A DNA stretch of 64,000 bases from Pararge aegeria. Taxonomy: Eukaryota > Arthropoda > Insecta > Lepidoptera > Nymphalidae. Where the stretch lies: positions 14,278,001 through 14,342,000 of the forward strand of contig NC_053189.1 of NCBI RefSeq assembly GCF_905163445.1, given 5' to 3'. How positions within the stretch are numbered: the first letter of the stretch is position 1; every line of letters begins with the position of its first letter. Under the pieces are notes generated by a model. That model had not been told where the DNA came from. It did no database searches and saw nothing but the letters and a program-made list of their open reading frames with translations. Both the position numbers and the translations under genes were made by a program. This document shows positions 43,384 through 54,660 of the stretch, piece by piece.

Positions 43384-43539
43384 ATGTATATTTTTATGCA
43401 TAATATCCATATATACTTATAATATAAACACCCTGACACTGAAAATTCATCACACAAACATTTTTTAGTAGTGGGCATCGAACTCACAGCCTTGACTCAG
43501 AAAGAAGGGTCGCTGCCCACTGCTCCAAACGGCCGACAA
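43384..43539 (-). repeat. SINE-A 5-prime half next to the minisatellite
   Basis: On the minus strand: GTCGGCCGTTTGGAGCAGTG, TGTGAGTTCGATGCCCACTA, ACAAACATTT in reverse, then body to ATAAAAATATACATCAG. The 3-prime third, expected next, is replaced by the minisatellite. Confidence 0.8.
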
Positions 43540-44022
43540 CCGTCGTATGATAACTATTTATTTAGTCGAAATAAAAATAAAGGTGTTTTTTTCTTTGGAG
43601 TTCCTTTGGGAAAATTAACCGCATTATCTTATCTAATATTCACCCAAACGTGTACAGGGAAAGTTTTGGGAGTGACTATATCGCCAATCCACTAAGTAGG
43701 CTCAATTCTTACAGCCTCTCATCAGCAGATTGCTCATGGGAGTCACGTATTATTCAATAAACCTAAAATTAATACTACGGACGTGAGCCGAGTCGCCAAT
43801 TGGGACATCTTCGTCTCGCAAAATGAAGCTGAGGCGAGCCGCAAACTATTTACCGAAGTTGCGGTTACTTTTATTAAAGGTATTATTTTGTTGTCTGGGT
43901 GATCAAGTGGCAGCATTCACAAATTACAATGGTATCCATGGGTTCGATTACCGGTTGCCCTAAAAAACTTAATAATAATATACTTACCGGAAATACTATA
44001 CCGGAAGGATCTGCATCCCTAC
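43540..44022. other. Intergenic; right part likely decayed LINE
   Basis: The open frames at 43471-43695 and 43899-44087 are SINE or LINE sequence. The region from about 43900 probably belongs to the LINE copy that is readable from 44023. Confidence 0.35.
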
Positions 44023-44255
44023 GTGGTCGATATACCGCGGACGCGTACGAAGCGCTTCGCATCTTCGTTTCTAATTCGCACCGCTAGGATCTGGAATGCT
44101 CTTCCAGCTTCCATTTTCCCCAGTTCTTACAACATTAGTACCTTCAAATCAAGAGTGAATAGGCATCTTCTAGGCGCTCCACCTTAGGCTGCATCATCGC
44201 TTACCATCAGGTGTGATTGCAGTCAAGCGCTCGTCTATAAATATAAAAAAAAAAA
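44023..44255 (+). pseudogene. LINE ORF2 C terminus with 3-prime UTR
   Basis: An open stretch reads DIPRTRTKRFASSFLIRTAR, then IWNALPASIFPSSYNISTFK and ends SRVNRHLLGAPP with TAG at 44185-44187. This is the conserved end of a jockey/CR1-type ORF2. A 3-prime UTR with CTGCATCATCGCTTACCATC and an A-rich tail follows to about 44255. All upstream domains are missing. Confidence 0.8.
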
Positions 44256-44445
44256 CAAAAAAACTTTATTAAAAAAGGAGGGGTTTGGGTTGCCTGGCAG
44301 AGATCGCTTTTTAGCGATAAGGCCGCCCATTGTACCTGTGTTCATTGTGTTGTTTTTGTTTATAATTTAATTTCTGTTAGGTGTACAATAAAGTGTATTT
44401 TCATTTCATTTTCATTTCATTTCATTTCATTTTCATTTCAGGTAG
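44256..44445 (+). repeat. LINE-G 3-prime end with ATTTC tail
   Basis: GGGTTGCCTGGCAGAGATCG, TTTTTAGCGATAAGGCCGCC and TTAGGTGTACAATAAAGTGT lead into ATTTTC/ATTTC repeats at 44398-44440. It follows directly on the A tail of the previous LINE. Confidence 0.8.
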
Positions 44446-44489
44446 CATGTAATTCAATTATTGAAGAAAACCCTACATTCTAAACTTTT

Positions 44490-44765
44490 AACATCCTCTT
44501 TGGTGCAATGGTCTTATAAGAGAGAGGGACTGCTCCCCCCAGTGGAGACAATTTGGGAATTTATAATTTCTGTATTTTCGCTGGTCCGGTCTGATCAGTG
44601 GCTGCGGTCGGTGATGGTTACCACCCGACGACGATCCAATACGATGCTGTTTACAGAACTGACAAGAGGTTTAATGTAGCTGCTTCATATTAGCCCGCTA
44701 TAATTTCAGACTGCATCATCACTTATCAGCAGCTCAGCTGCTAAGTTGTTGTGAATATTAAAAGG
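44490..44765 (+). repeat. SINE-B, diverged, with head
   Basis: The head region (TTTGGTGCAATGGTCTTATA) is followed by AATTTGGGAATTTATAATTT, GGTGATGGTTACCACCCGAC, AATACGATGCTG and TTTCAGACTGCATCATCACT. The open frame at 44461-44679 is SINE sequence. Confidence 0.75.
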
Positions 44766-45578
44766 AAATAGGGTTTTAGCAAATAGACTGACAACGCTGG
44801 TGGGCTTTAATGATAATTATTCACATTAGGATTGAGAAAATAGATAAAAACAATCCTTGATGCGTATTATATATCATTATATATTAAAATTTCACCCCGA
44901 TCGGTGCTTAACTTTTTGAGTTTTTGAAGCGTACACAAACCAACATAACATTTTTATATATATAGATTAGTGATATCGCACATATCACACACAGACAAGA
45001 AACTTTGGGCTGGTACTTCCAGTTTTTAGCAAAAACAAACACAATACCTAAAATTTCTTCTAAACTAGGCCTCGTATTTGTATATCCTAACCACAAGTAC
45101 CAACGTGGCAGTTCTATACGAATATGAATATGTACCTTCGCTGAATATCAAATATCATGTACGTACCCGAGGAATCCCCTGATATGCATTTTAATAAACG
45201 CTATCCCTTTTTCATCCGTTTTGGGTAGAATATCAAAGAAACGCTGTACCTACTGTTTAATTATTTTACTGGTGTGCTATGTCCAGTCCGATGTTCCGCG
45301 TACCGGTAACGGTTTACTGTGTGGTAAATAACTTTTTCATTCCACTAGCTCGGAAAGGCTTTTTTTTTGTTCAAAATCCGCACAAAAGTCCATTTTTAAT
45401 CCGTGAAAAAGTAACTCGTTACCGCATCTATTGAATTTTCAAACAATTCCATCTATATTAATTTAAATCAAAATACATGGCCTGACTGACTAATCTACCC
45501 AGTTATGAACCCAGTGGGGTCAGAAACCTGAAATTTTGACAGCATTTTTTTATTTTAATACATGTAGAAATATTTTTC
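44766..45578. other. Intergenic, nothing recognised
   Basis: Nothing supported. Around 45180-45250 there is no repeat I can place. Confidence 0.35.
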
Positions 45579-45952
45579 TATATTCCACGCCTAAAGAATG
45601 AAAGTTTGTATCTGTGTCCTTCATTTTTCAAGATATGTTCACGTACTTTTAAATTTTGGCTTTAGTTTATTTTATTCGGCTACGTATGAACATTCTAGCC
45701 CAAAGGGGTTGAATAGGGGGTGAAAGTTTATAATGAAGTATAAACTTTCACCCCCTATTCAATCCCTAATTCTTTTTTATTTTATTTTAGTTTAGCTTTT
45801 AGCTTATTTTATTCGGCTACGTATGAACATTCTAGCCCAAAGGGGTTGAATAGGGGTTGAATAAACTAAAGCCAAAATTTAAAGGTACGTGAACATATCT
45901 TGAAAAATGAAGGACACAGATACAAACTTTCATTCTTTAGGCGTGGAATATA
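45579..45952. repeat. Nested palindrome with internal direct repeat
   Basis: Outer arms 45579-45670 and 45861-45952 (92 bp each) are reverse complements with very few differences; blocks include CGCCTAAAGAATGAAAGTTT and TGTTCACGTACTTTTAAATT. Between them, a 55-bp segment with CGGCTACGTATGAACATTCT and AGCCCAAAGGGGTTGAATAG occurs twice as a direct repeat (about 45673-45719 and 45805-45857). The first copy leads into a hairpin at 45709-45765 (GAATAGGGGGTGAAAGTTTA against TAAACTTTCACCCCCTATTC). Confidence 0.9.
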
Positions 45953-45959
45953 GAATATT

Positions 45960-46784
45960 CAACCCCTAAATTTTTTTTTTTAGTTATATCAATGGAAATT
46001 GGTATTGAAGTTTAAATAACATCTTTTAGGATTTATAGAAATTAAAGCAGATAGTTGTTTTCCATTTACCAACAGGTAAGTCAAGGTTCACGTCCTCCAA
46101 AGTACCACCCTGAGTCCATCAACTTGGAGTGTAGGTGTAAAGCCTACACGTACCTACACCAGCAAATCTACCCTTCAACGAATTTATAAGCTTTTGGCTT
46201 ACTAGCAGAAATATGCATGGTGGTAGTACCTAATTCCCCGAACAAGCTCTTTCACAAAAAGCTCAACTAATAAATAATATACCTAACAGCCGGATGTTAA
46301 AAGGCCAATGATTAATAAGTTTTACTGGAATCGTTATACCAGCACATTTGTACCTTCTACGGGCACATGAAGCGAAATAATATAATGTTTTATTGTATAA
46401 ACAGCACTCGCATATTTCAGTCGGACGGAAGCTTTTATCTCCGCAGGCGTAACGAGCGACGTCTTCTACGCAAGGACCCGTATAATTAATTAAATGAAAT
46501 GCTGGGGATTATTCTGTACGAGTTGCAGCGACGTGCTAAGCCAGGCCTTTTGTGAGAACGCTACAATTGCTTGTACGTGTGGTACTTTATATGAGGTATA
46601 CTTCTTTTAATATTAAGAGGGAGGGTCGAATTAATTGCAGTGTCTTAAAATTCGATGGCTAAGCATTCTCAAGTTCTCATCATATTACAACCTTATGAGT
46701 ATTCCTTGGTACCATATGAACTTAAGTTTATTTCAATCGTTGTCTATTTTCATTCCGTAGTTAATCTTTATTTTATTTTGTTTC
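45960..46784. other. Intergenic, nothing recognised
   Basis: No supported feature. Confidence 0.35.
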
Positions 46785-46955
46785 AGTACAGGTTATCCCT
46801 TAACTACAATCTTACGTAACATAGACTATCGGGTTAACCTGTTAATGGTATAGCAGTAATATTAAACCCATTCCCCTAATAAGTTTCCACGCAGCAACGT
46901 ACAGCAACCGAGACCAGTCAAGGAAAAACTCGAAAATTAAATTCTTAAATTGCCC
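46785..46955 (-). repeat. SINE-B, 3-prime half, diverged
   Basis: On the minus strand, blocks equivalent to GAATTTAATTTTCGAG, GTTGCTGCGTGGAAACTTAT, TAGGGGAATGGGTTTAATAT and AACCCGATAGTCTATGTTAC are in SINE-B order, ending TAGTTAAGGGATAACCTG. Confidence 0.65.
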
Positions 46956-49140
46956 AAAAAAAATATTAAAATAATTTATTAATTAGACGGCTTATATTTA
47001 TTGTAAATATTAACTTTAGTTTGTAATTCTTATTTCCCTAGAAGAAAATATTTTTCGTTAGTTTATTAATAAAGGATAGCGTGGAGTGTATATGTCATTC
47101 TCGCGTCAAGTTATGACGAACAGATTATACCATTTATTAATTTAAATAAAATAATTTTAAACAACAAAAAAATCAAAAAACACTATGCTGAAACCTTCAA
47201 AAAATGTTATATTTGAAAATAGCGCCATTAGTCATTATTTATGGCACATATATATTAACTTTGGTTATGGTGTATTATAGCAACTTGCTGGTGCAATCTA
47301 TGTTAGAATGGATAGAATAGAATAGTTTATTAGAATCTTTAAGAGTTTAATGAAAAATCTCATTTTAATTAATGAATATTTTAATGTAATAAAAAAGGTT
47401 ATATTAGACTTACCACAAATTTGTTTTTGATAGAAATACCGGTACGAATTAAAACATAAGGCAGTCTCTTTTCTAAGATACTCAGCAACCAGTAAAACGA
47501 TGGTATTATGGTTATAATTTGACAGGGTCGCGATACCAATTGTGCTGACACAAATGATTATCACCCTCGGGGTAAGTTATTGTTAGTTTTTATGTTGGAA
47601 TCCAAATCTTGAATACCAAATCTTGAATATTAGTAATGAATAGCTTCCTAATATTTAAACTCAGTTTTGAGTTAAAAATTGTTTGCAGTTTATTGGCGCA
47701 TAGTAACATTTAGATAAATGATGGTGCATTTATGTTTTTGAAGAATTACCGAAGAGGTGATATATATACCGCTATAATACAATGATCAATTTCTGGCATG
47801 CCTTTCTAATAATACATGCATGGACACATAAACCTTGAAAAAGTTCATTCCTGGCTTGGTATAATTAAGAAGTACATTAAAAGTACGTAGCTAGCAGTTA
47901 GAAATTCATGTCTAACATTTGTACAGTCGGTCGGCTAAACCTAGGCTCAGTGAAGTGATTAATTAGGCCCCAACGACTAAAGTAATTTGCAAGCATAAAC
48001 TGCAATTAATTAATGCAGCTGTGAAACTTATACCCTGATGGGTCAGTTTTTTCCCGAGATTTCTGATAATAAATAATCCGTGAAGACATATTCTTTGAAA
48101 AACAATTACACACGTAGGTTCGTCCGTTACCACCATCGAGTCGTATAGTCTACATTATTATGTTCGGTTATGAATCGCGGGGACCTGGATTTAGTTCCCG
48201 GATTGGATCAAAGATTGTTTGATTTTCTGTCTAAAAATTTTTAGTACTAGCTCAAAGCAAAAATTGGAAACCGGTAAGACCTTTAAACTCGTCTTAGTCA
48301 TGCACTCTGTCTTTAAGATACTAGCTTGAAACCACAGCAATTCCGATCCTTATTACCAGGATATCAGAGCCATCATATAAGGTTACAGTTTTTATTTTAT
48401 TTTACCCGTTCAACAGAAAAACCGTTTTAATGCGATTTCACTAGGTTAACAACCAGTTTATTTAACTCGATTTATTTTTTATCGCCGTAAAAGCCAATTA
48501 CTTCGGGTAATTGAACATTATGAAATAATTTCAGTTCATTTGATTAAATAACTGATAAAACAAAGAACAATATTTTGACCGGCTAAAAACAATAATTTCC
48601 CGTCAATTCAAACCGGTACCCAGACCTGGTCAGAAGTTAGCAATTGATGTCGAATTCTTTAAAAATCTGTTAATGAATTCGGTCTGATTCTAGTTTTCCC
48701 TGATCTTCGTTCGTTACAAAGCAACGATGCTTTGTAGGGAGCGAAAGTACTTGCAACATTAACTACAATGGAAGTACAAATAACTTGGTAGTACCTAAGT
48801 TACCTGCAGTCTATACTAGTGCACGGATTGAAATCAAAGCTAACTTGGCTACTGCTCTGAAGTATTTGAACATCTTGCTGCTATTCACAAGTTGGATCAG
48901 CTCTTTGCATAGAACACTTCAGTTTAACTTTGACACTATTAAATATCTTTTAAAACGGTATTGTTTAGCTTGCCTTGTAACATACTTCTCAGAGTCAATC
49001 ACGTTATTGAAATTGTGCTAGACGTTGCCAAAGTTCTTTGTCCGCGATTATAACGGTTTATTAAAACTTTGTGGGAACCGTTCGTTCTTCTGGGATAAAA
49101 AGTAGCCTATATTAATCTCTTCCTTTGAGCTAACACTGTA
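46956..49140. other. Long AT-rich stretch without recognised features
   Basis: I see no SINE, LINE or readable coding block in these 2.2 kb. The open frames at 47298-47564 (minus) and 48785-49021 (plus) have no family I recognise. A GATAGAATAG-type short repeat lies near 47308-47325. Confidence 0.35.
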
Positions 49141-49201
49141 CAAAAAATTAAGTTGATTTTTTGCTTAGCCTAACCAAGCAAAAAATCAACTTAACTTTTT
49201 G
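49141..49201. repeat. 26-bp hairpin with one mismatch
   Basis: CAAAAAATTAAGTTGATTTT continuing to 49166 pairs with 49176-49201 around a 9-base loop, with a single mismatch. Confidence 0.85.
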
Positions 49202-49204
49202 TTT

Positions 49205-49300
49205 ATTATTTGTATAAATTACTATTACTGTTTTCCATGTGTTTTTCCTATTGTGTTGTGTTGCAATAAAGTTTTTCTATTCTATTCTTTTCTAATATGT
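49205..49300 (+). repeat. LINE 3-prime tail with TTCTA repeats
   Basis: TGTTGTGTTGCAATAAAGTT followed by TTTCTATTCTATTCTTTTCT looks like a polyadenylation-type end with a short simple repeat. No body is identifiable. Confidence 0.5.
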
Positions 49301-50017
49301 TAAATCTCCAAAAATGTAAAATTTCTAGATTGAAGTGGTTAATCTATAAAAATATTTGAATAAACTTTATTCTGTAAAATTGATGCTTCGTCGGTTTTGC
49401 TCGGTATAAGTCAGTGGTAATGACTCGGTATCATGTATCAAACTAATATTGTATAAAGGACTTAATCATCAATAGACAAAGCAATGTACCTACGTACCTA
49501 TGTTAAGTTCATTCGATATAAAAATGTTTTTATCTCTGTGGACTTCAGATCTCTTTATTGCCGCAATAAAGTGTTAACTATAAAATTTTATTTTTACTAC
49601 GGTCTGACATAGTTTAACTTAGAACAAGTACTAGCCAATTGTGTTTAGTTTGTAAAACATTTTCTATACTTTTGTGACGAAATAAGAGACGCACACAGTC
49701 ACGTACACAAAGACAACGAACGGCGCATAACACAGTAAACAATGTATGTATAGTGCTCTTACAAGATGCTGCTGGCACCATTTAAACAAACCACTATAAA
49801 GGTTTACTAAAACAAATTATGTTGGGCCTCAAGTGCGGAGTAAAACAAGACTAACATAGTTGCCGCTTCTCACGTTTTGTTGGCTGAAACGCGATCAGGG
49901 TTAAATAACATTATCTCGTTGATGAGAAGAGGTTAGCCCTTGAGTTATTTCTCTTTGTTTACAGATAATAACATTTTTGTCAGAAACTGAGTACCTTTTT
50001 ACGCTGATAAATTTTCA
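49301..50017. other. Intergenic, nothing recognised
   Basis: No supported feature. Confidence 0.35.
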
Positions 50018-50522
50018 TTGCTAACAATTTGGCTCGCCTGCTTAGATCCAGTTCAGTGCAAACTCGGAAACTATAAATTACCAAATTGCCCATTCCGAAG
50101 ATCAAACCCATATCCACCTAGATATAGCCGAGCCACCAGGGAGATCTTCAGTGTGACTTCATCATGTTTGGAAAGATCCAGTAACCACCACTTTCTGACT
50201 TATGATATAATTATCCCCTATAACTTTAAACCCTTGGGAACGAAGTTGGAAGATAGTAGCTCTGTTCCAATTTGCACCCTAGAGATGCTCTTAAAACTTC
50301 GCTCAAGACTCAAGATCTCCCTGACCAAGGAGGTAATTGTGGACTTGTAAGTCACAAGTTCCGTTTTTATCAAATCGCCAAAATGGCCTCCAACAGAAGC
50401 CGATGGAGGCAGTTTACCAACGCGAAGATGAGATCTCACCAGGACCACGATCTTCAGTGATGAAGGAACGACCAGAGAGAAAGAGAGCCACTGCTAATTA
50501 CTCTACCAGCAAAGAGACCTGA
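50018..50522. other. Unexplained GC-richer segment with overlapping open frames
   Basis: This stretch is less AT-rich than both flanks and is open in several frames at once: plus strand 50018-50350, 50272-50460 and 50337-50522, and minus strand 50218-50448. None of the translations matches a family I know. The plus frame from 50337 ends RPERKRATANYSTSKET. It could be a decayed retrocopy or a transposon coding remnant. No splice sites or repeat ends could be placed. Confidence 0.35.
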
Positions 50523-50638
50523 ACATTCTTGGTAAATAGAAAGCACTCTTTGATCCATATCATAACTTAAAGTGCTGATTAAGATGGAAAGAACTTAAAT
50601 TAATACTATATTATTACTCTTAATAAAAAAAGTTAAAG

Positions 50639-50920
50639 GCGGCCGATTGGCGCAGTTTGCAGCGACCCTGCTTTCTGAGTCCAAGGCCGTGTGTTCAATT
50701 CCAACTGCTGGAAAAAGTTTGTGTGATGAGCATGAATGTTTTTCAGTGTCTGGGTGTTAATGTTCTAAGTATTATGTGTTGATATTCTAAGTATTTATGT
50801 ATATTATTCATAAAAATATTCATCAGTCATCATAGTACTCATAACACAAGCTACGCTTACTTTGGGGCTAGATGGCGATGTATGTATTGTCGTAGTATAT
50901 TTATTTATTATTTATTATCT
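50639..50920 (+). repeat. SINE-A, full length
   Basis: Head GGCCGATTGGCGCAGTTTGC, B box GTTCAATTCC, body and GTCGTAGTATATTTATTTAT tail are complete. A short internal duplication (GTTCTAAGTATTATGTGTTG and ATTCTAAGTATTTATGT) is seen near 50762-50800. Confidence 0.93.
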
Positions 50921-50924
50921 TTAG

Positions 50925-51190
50925 TAAAGTAAGCAGGTAGATGGGCACTTATGATGTAAATTACATGTAAAATGTGTACATGGTAGTAAGATGGTGACGT
51001 AAACTTAAAACTAAAGCTACGAGGGTTCCAAACACGCCTTGTTCTAAGAAGAAGTCCACAACCAACTTAGCCGGGTGTCTTTTTTGTTATCACCATCTCA
51101 CATTGTCATTTTAAACTATTAGAAGATTATGATTTTTATCGGTTACGTAATCCTTTATAATAAAATAAGACTTTATAATAATCTATGTAG
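50925..51190 (-). repeat. LINE-Z 3-prime end, lacking the terminal repeats
   Basis: GTAAACTTAAAACTAAAGCT, ACGAGGGTTCCAAACACGCC, AAGAAGTCCACAACCAACTT and TTATCACCATCTCACATTGT match the 11.35-kb copy. The outer end abuts a SINE-A tail. Confidence 0.7.
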
Positions 51191-52048
51191 TTCTTCGCAG
51201 AAAAAAAAAGTTATGTAATTTTTAACACATTTCTTACTTAATATTTGTACACGATTCAGTACCTAGATAGCTCTGATGAAATGTTCAGTACGTCTTAGTT
51301 CCTTATTATTTTTTGGGATAAAATAAGTATACTATAATGTATTCATTAAGAACTAAGTATATATAACAGCGAAGTAGAAGAATAAGAGAAGCTGTATGTC
51401 TAAGCAATAATCTTAATTCGGTATAATTCCCCATAATTGACTTGCGTAATTTAATAATTTAAAAGTTATAACGGAACCCAAGTAAATGAACCGGATATTA
51501 AGATGATCACCCGCGATCTGATTCTTAATTATATTTTCTCTTAAGACCTTTCTTGAATTATAAATTACTTTGTTACAGTCAATTTAACTGAAGTTAACAT
51601 TTATTAAATAGACTTTTATCGGCTTTGAAACTCTCCATCATCAAAATCTCAGATTAAATTATTTTATAGCAAGGGATCGCCCTGCTATCGAATTCGAATA
51701 CAAATCTCCGGACATCGTGTCTCAAGGATGGCAAACTAGTTACGATTTACGTTCTTTATTAGGTTGCAAGTTTGTGTCACTATTGTTGGCGACTTTTTTA
51801 CGTCTTTATATAATTGATTTTTGACATCAGCTTCTATATATCACACTATATTAAAGATAAATAATTAAGAAAGTCAATGATACCTATTGCAGAACAATGA
51901 CAGGTGGTGTGGATACGCATATATTCGTTATACGCATATACGATGTACGCATTTCTCTAAAAAATGTCGTGAATGTGCATAAATAGTTGCTAGAAAACGA
52001 TCTTCTTTCGTAAAAAATAACATAAACAACAGAGCGACTGCTGATATA
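51191..52048. other. AT-rich intergenic sequence
   Basis: Nothing recognised. Confidence 0.35.
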
Positions 52049-52302
52049 AAATAAATAAATATGCTAAGACAATACACACACCGTCATCCAGCCCCAAAGT
52101 AAGCGTAGCTTGCGTTATGGGCACAAAGATGACTTATGAATATTTTTATTATGAATAATATACACAAATAATTAAAATATACAGACAAAAACACTGAAAA
52201 ACATTCATGCTCTTCACACAAACATGTTCCAGTTGTGGGAATCGAACCCACGGCCATGGACTTAGAAAGCAGTGTGGCCGCCCACTGCGCTAGTCGACCG
52301 AC
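52049..52302 (-). repeat. SINE-A, full length
   Basis: Head GGTCGACTAGCGCAGTGGGC, B box GGTTCGATTCCC, body and TATTTATTTATTT tail on the minus strand. The open frame at 52084-52320 is SINE sequence. Confidence 0.93.
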
Positions 52303-52639
52303 ATATGTTAAGTTATACAAGTTTAAGGTCTAAGGATAATTTTATATCATAAATTATGGATAACCAATCTTTGTTTTCTTGCAAATTTGAGATTGAAATT
52401 ACTTGCAGTCACGTAGACACAAATTAAATTAAAACTTGTTTGAATACTTAACCTAAACTGTTTACACACTTACGCATATAAACAGTGTTGATTGAGAGAG
52501 ATTTCATACATAACACGTCATCACCGTTATAAGAAACAATAACATTATTAATTTTGAGACAGATTATTATTATTAAGCTTCTAGACTTTGAGAAAATATC
52601 TAGAAACATCAAATTTTGCTGTACCTACAAGCTTGTCTT
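52303..52639. other. Intergenic, nothing recognised
   Basis: No supported feature. Confidence 0.35.
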
Positions 52640-52772
52640 CTTTATAAATAGTTAAAGGCAGGCTTTTAATAACTCTTAATGCCTATCCTTAGGTATTTAT
52701 AACTTGTACTGGAGATTTTCTTAATTTCATATCAACTGCATACCCTGTGCATACCCTCTATGCACACCACTG
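52640..52772 (-). mobile_element. hAT-type MITE
   Basis: The right end TATGCACACCACTG at 52759-52772 is the terminal inverted repeat (minus strand start CAGTGGTGTGCATAGAGGGT). The interior shares AACTTGTACTGGAGATTTTC and TAATGCCTATCCTTAGG with the copy at 26.3 kb. The other terminus is diverged, so its limit is approximate. Confidence 0.6.
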
Positions 52773-53039
52773 TTAGTATGTGTATTAGTTTGGAATCAGA
52801 CACACTCAGAACTCATTCAGAAGTTGCTGCACGCCATTTATTTCGATAGCATTGAATCACAATTAGGTAAATCTGTTATATTCATTAGAAATTTAATTAT
52901 ATTCAAAAGCATGTGTCAGGTCTCTGTCTATATTGTAATAGAGCTTTTGCTCGCATTGAGTTCGATAACATATAAATGTAAAATATAAAATAAAGATACA
53001 TTATTTGTATAATATCCATGGATGTTAAATTTATTTTTG
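52773..53039. other. AT-rich intergenic sequence
   Basis: Nothing recognised. Confidence 0.35.
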
Positions 53040-53155
53040 TTTCAGCAAGACCAACTTCGCACTGTTTACCTTATCTTCTTCTATTGTGTATAGTTGTATT
53101 GTTTCATCGTAATTCGTATGTGCAATAAAGTTTTCAAAATAAAAAGAAATAAAAA
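53040..53155 (+). repeat. LINE 3-prime tail
   Basis: TCGTATGTGCAATAAAGTTT followed by an A-rich AAATAAAAAG tail looks like a polyadenylation-type retroelement end. The body upstream (GCACTGTTTACCTTATCTTC) is not coding. Confidence 0.45.
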
Positions 53156-53195
53156 GGTCGGCTAAGAATTTAAGCCCTAGAAGTGTAATCATCAG

Positions 53196-53336
53196 CAGTG
53201 GATTGCACTCATATATTTACCAGGGTATGTATACAGCACGAAGATTGCATCAAATGGCAAAAATTCTCCTATACGAGTTATATATCAATTTTAGGGTAGG
53301 CAGTGATTTTGTGCATGAATTAAGTGCACGCCACTG
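53196..53336 (+). mobile_element. hAT-type MITE with near-perfect 8-bp target duplication
   Basis: The ends are CAGTGG and GTGCACGCCACTG. It is flanked by ATCATCAG (53188-53195) and ATCATCAA (53337-53344), a 7/8 match of the 8-bp target duplication typical of hAT elements. The interior TTACCAGGGTATGTATACAG and TTTTAGGGTAGGCAGTGATT is shared with the copy at 57.94 kb. It encodes nothing. Confidence 0.8.
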
Positions 53337-53344
53337 ATCATCAA

Positions 53345-54564
53345 ACGAACACACATCTACATTTATTATATTAGTTGGGATAAGGTATTAGAGGACAAAT
53401 AGTATAATGAGACGGCTAGCAAATTTATCAAATTTTTTACACAAAAAATTAAAGATATTTTAAAGTAGGTACGTATCAAATAAAACTAACCTCATAATTA
53501 CAACTCGGTTAAATTGTTAAAAGTTATAGCAGCGATTACAACTTAAAGCAAGGATCCACGTCTCGAAGAAACTTTCAGAAGATTCTCGTTTACCGAGGAC
53601 CCAAGTTGGCTCGTATATCTACTTTAGACTTTTAAACTTCATGTCACATTTTAAGGAAATAACTCATAACACCTTGTTTAGATAAATTGTCGTATTGTAA
53701 TCTGGACCTCCATATATTTCACTAAGATGTCATGGAAATTCTCTTTAAATGAAAATTCTTTTCAAGGGTTGCTTAGTAAAATGCACATTATTCTTAGTAG
53801 ATAGTCATCTGGCGAAGCGAGGGCTTTGCAATGAACGTCAATGATTTATAATAGTTTCCAGCTCAGAACGATGGCTTGCTGTGACGAGGATTCCAAAAAT
53901 ATTGCCTCAGGGGTCGCGTGCCCGAAATCATCCTTATTAACCCATAGCAGAACCCACTACGACGTACGGTTCTTCTCCCAGATCTAAATCCTACAAATTA
54001 TATCTGAACAAGACATCACGTCATTCAATAACTCTGCTGCTGTGTGTTAGATGGACAAATGAACAAACATTTACGCATTTATAATATTAAGCGAGATTAA
54101 ACCCGTATCTGAATAAACAAGCAAATAAACAAACGAATTGTATTTTTCATGATACCGTTACCGGTTTATTTGCATTTTCATGCGCTTTAGCTGCTTGTAT
54201 TTTAAAACAGTAAAATTTTATTCTGTTTGTTAGCATAGCGCGTGGCGTGCCTACCACACATTGGGGGGGGGAGGGAAATTGTGTTATTTTCACACATAAA
54301 TATTTACTTATCGGATTGTAATATTAAAATGTAATTTAAAAAATATAACGTTACATATAACACAGTGAAATAAAACTCCATTCTCCAGTTAAAAAGCTTT
54401 TTATTTTCATGCTAGACATTTTTATCTAGATGGGTATGTTATTTGTGCTCTTAATTACAGTAAATATCATACATTTTGTTTTTCCCTCCATTTTCATATC
54501 TGCCAATTTCAAGTATTTTATTTTCTGTTACCTACTGTTATTTTTTTACTACTACTGGTATTCT
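53345..54564. other. Intergenic, nothing recognised
   Basis: No supported feature. A G run lies at about 54264-54273. Confidence 0.35.
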
Positions 54565-54660
54565 GGGTTGGTACATAGTTATGCTTGCTAGTTAATGGTC
54601 TCTTACCACCATGTGAATTGCAGTCAAGGGCTCACCTGTAGTGGAATAAAAATAAAACAA
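54565..54660 (+). repeat. SINE-B 3-prime tail
   Basis: CTTACCACCATGTGAATTGC, CAGTCAAGGGCTCACCTGTA and GTGGAATAAAAATAAAAC are the SINE-B 3-prime end; everything upstream is lost or unreadable. Confidence 0.75.

Noticed and set aside
43018..43403. Long Pro/Ala/Leu/Cys-rich open frames
   Set aside because: They arise from the C-rich minisatellite in two frames at once and have no start context, domain or flanking gene structure.
48785..49021. 78-codon plus-strand frame
   Set aside because: No recognised family and a non-ATG start; hydrophobic stretches can be explained by T-rich codons.
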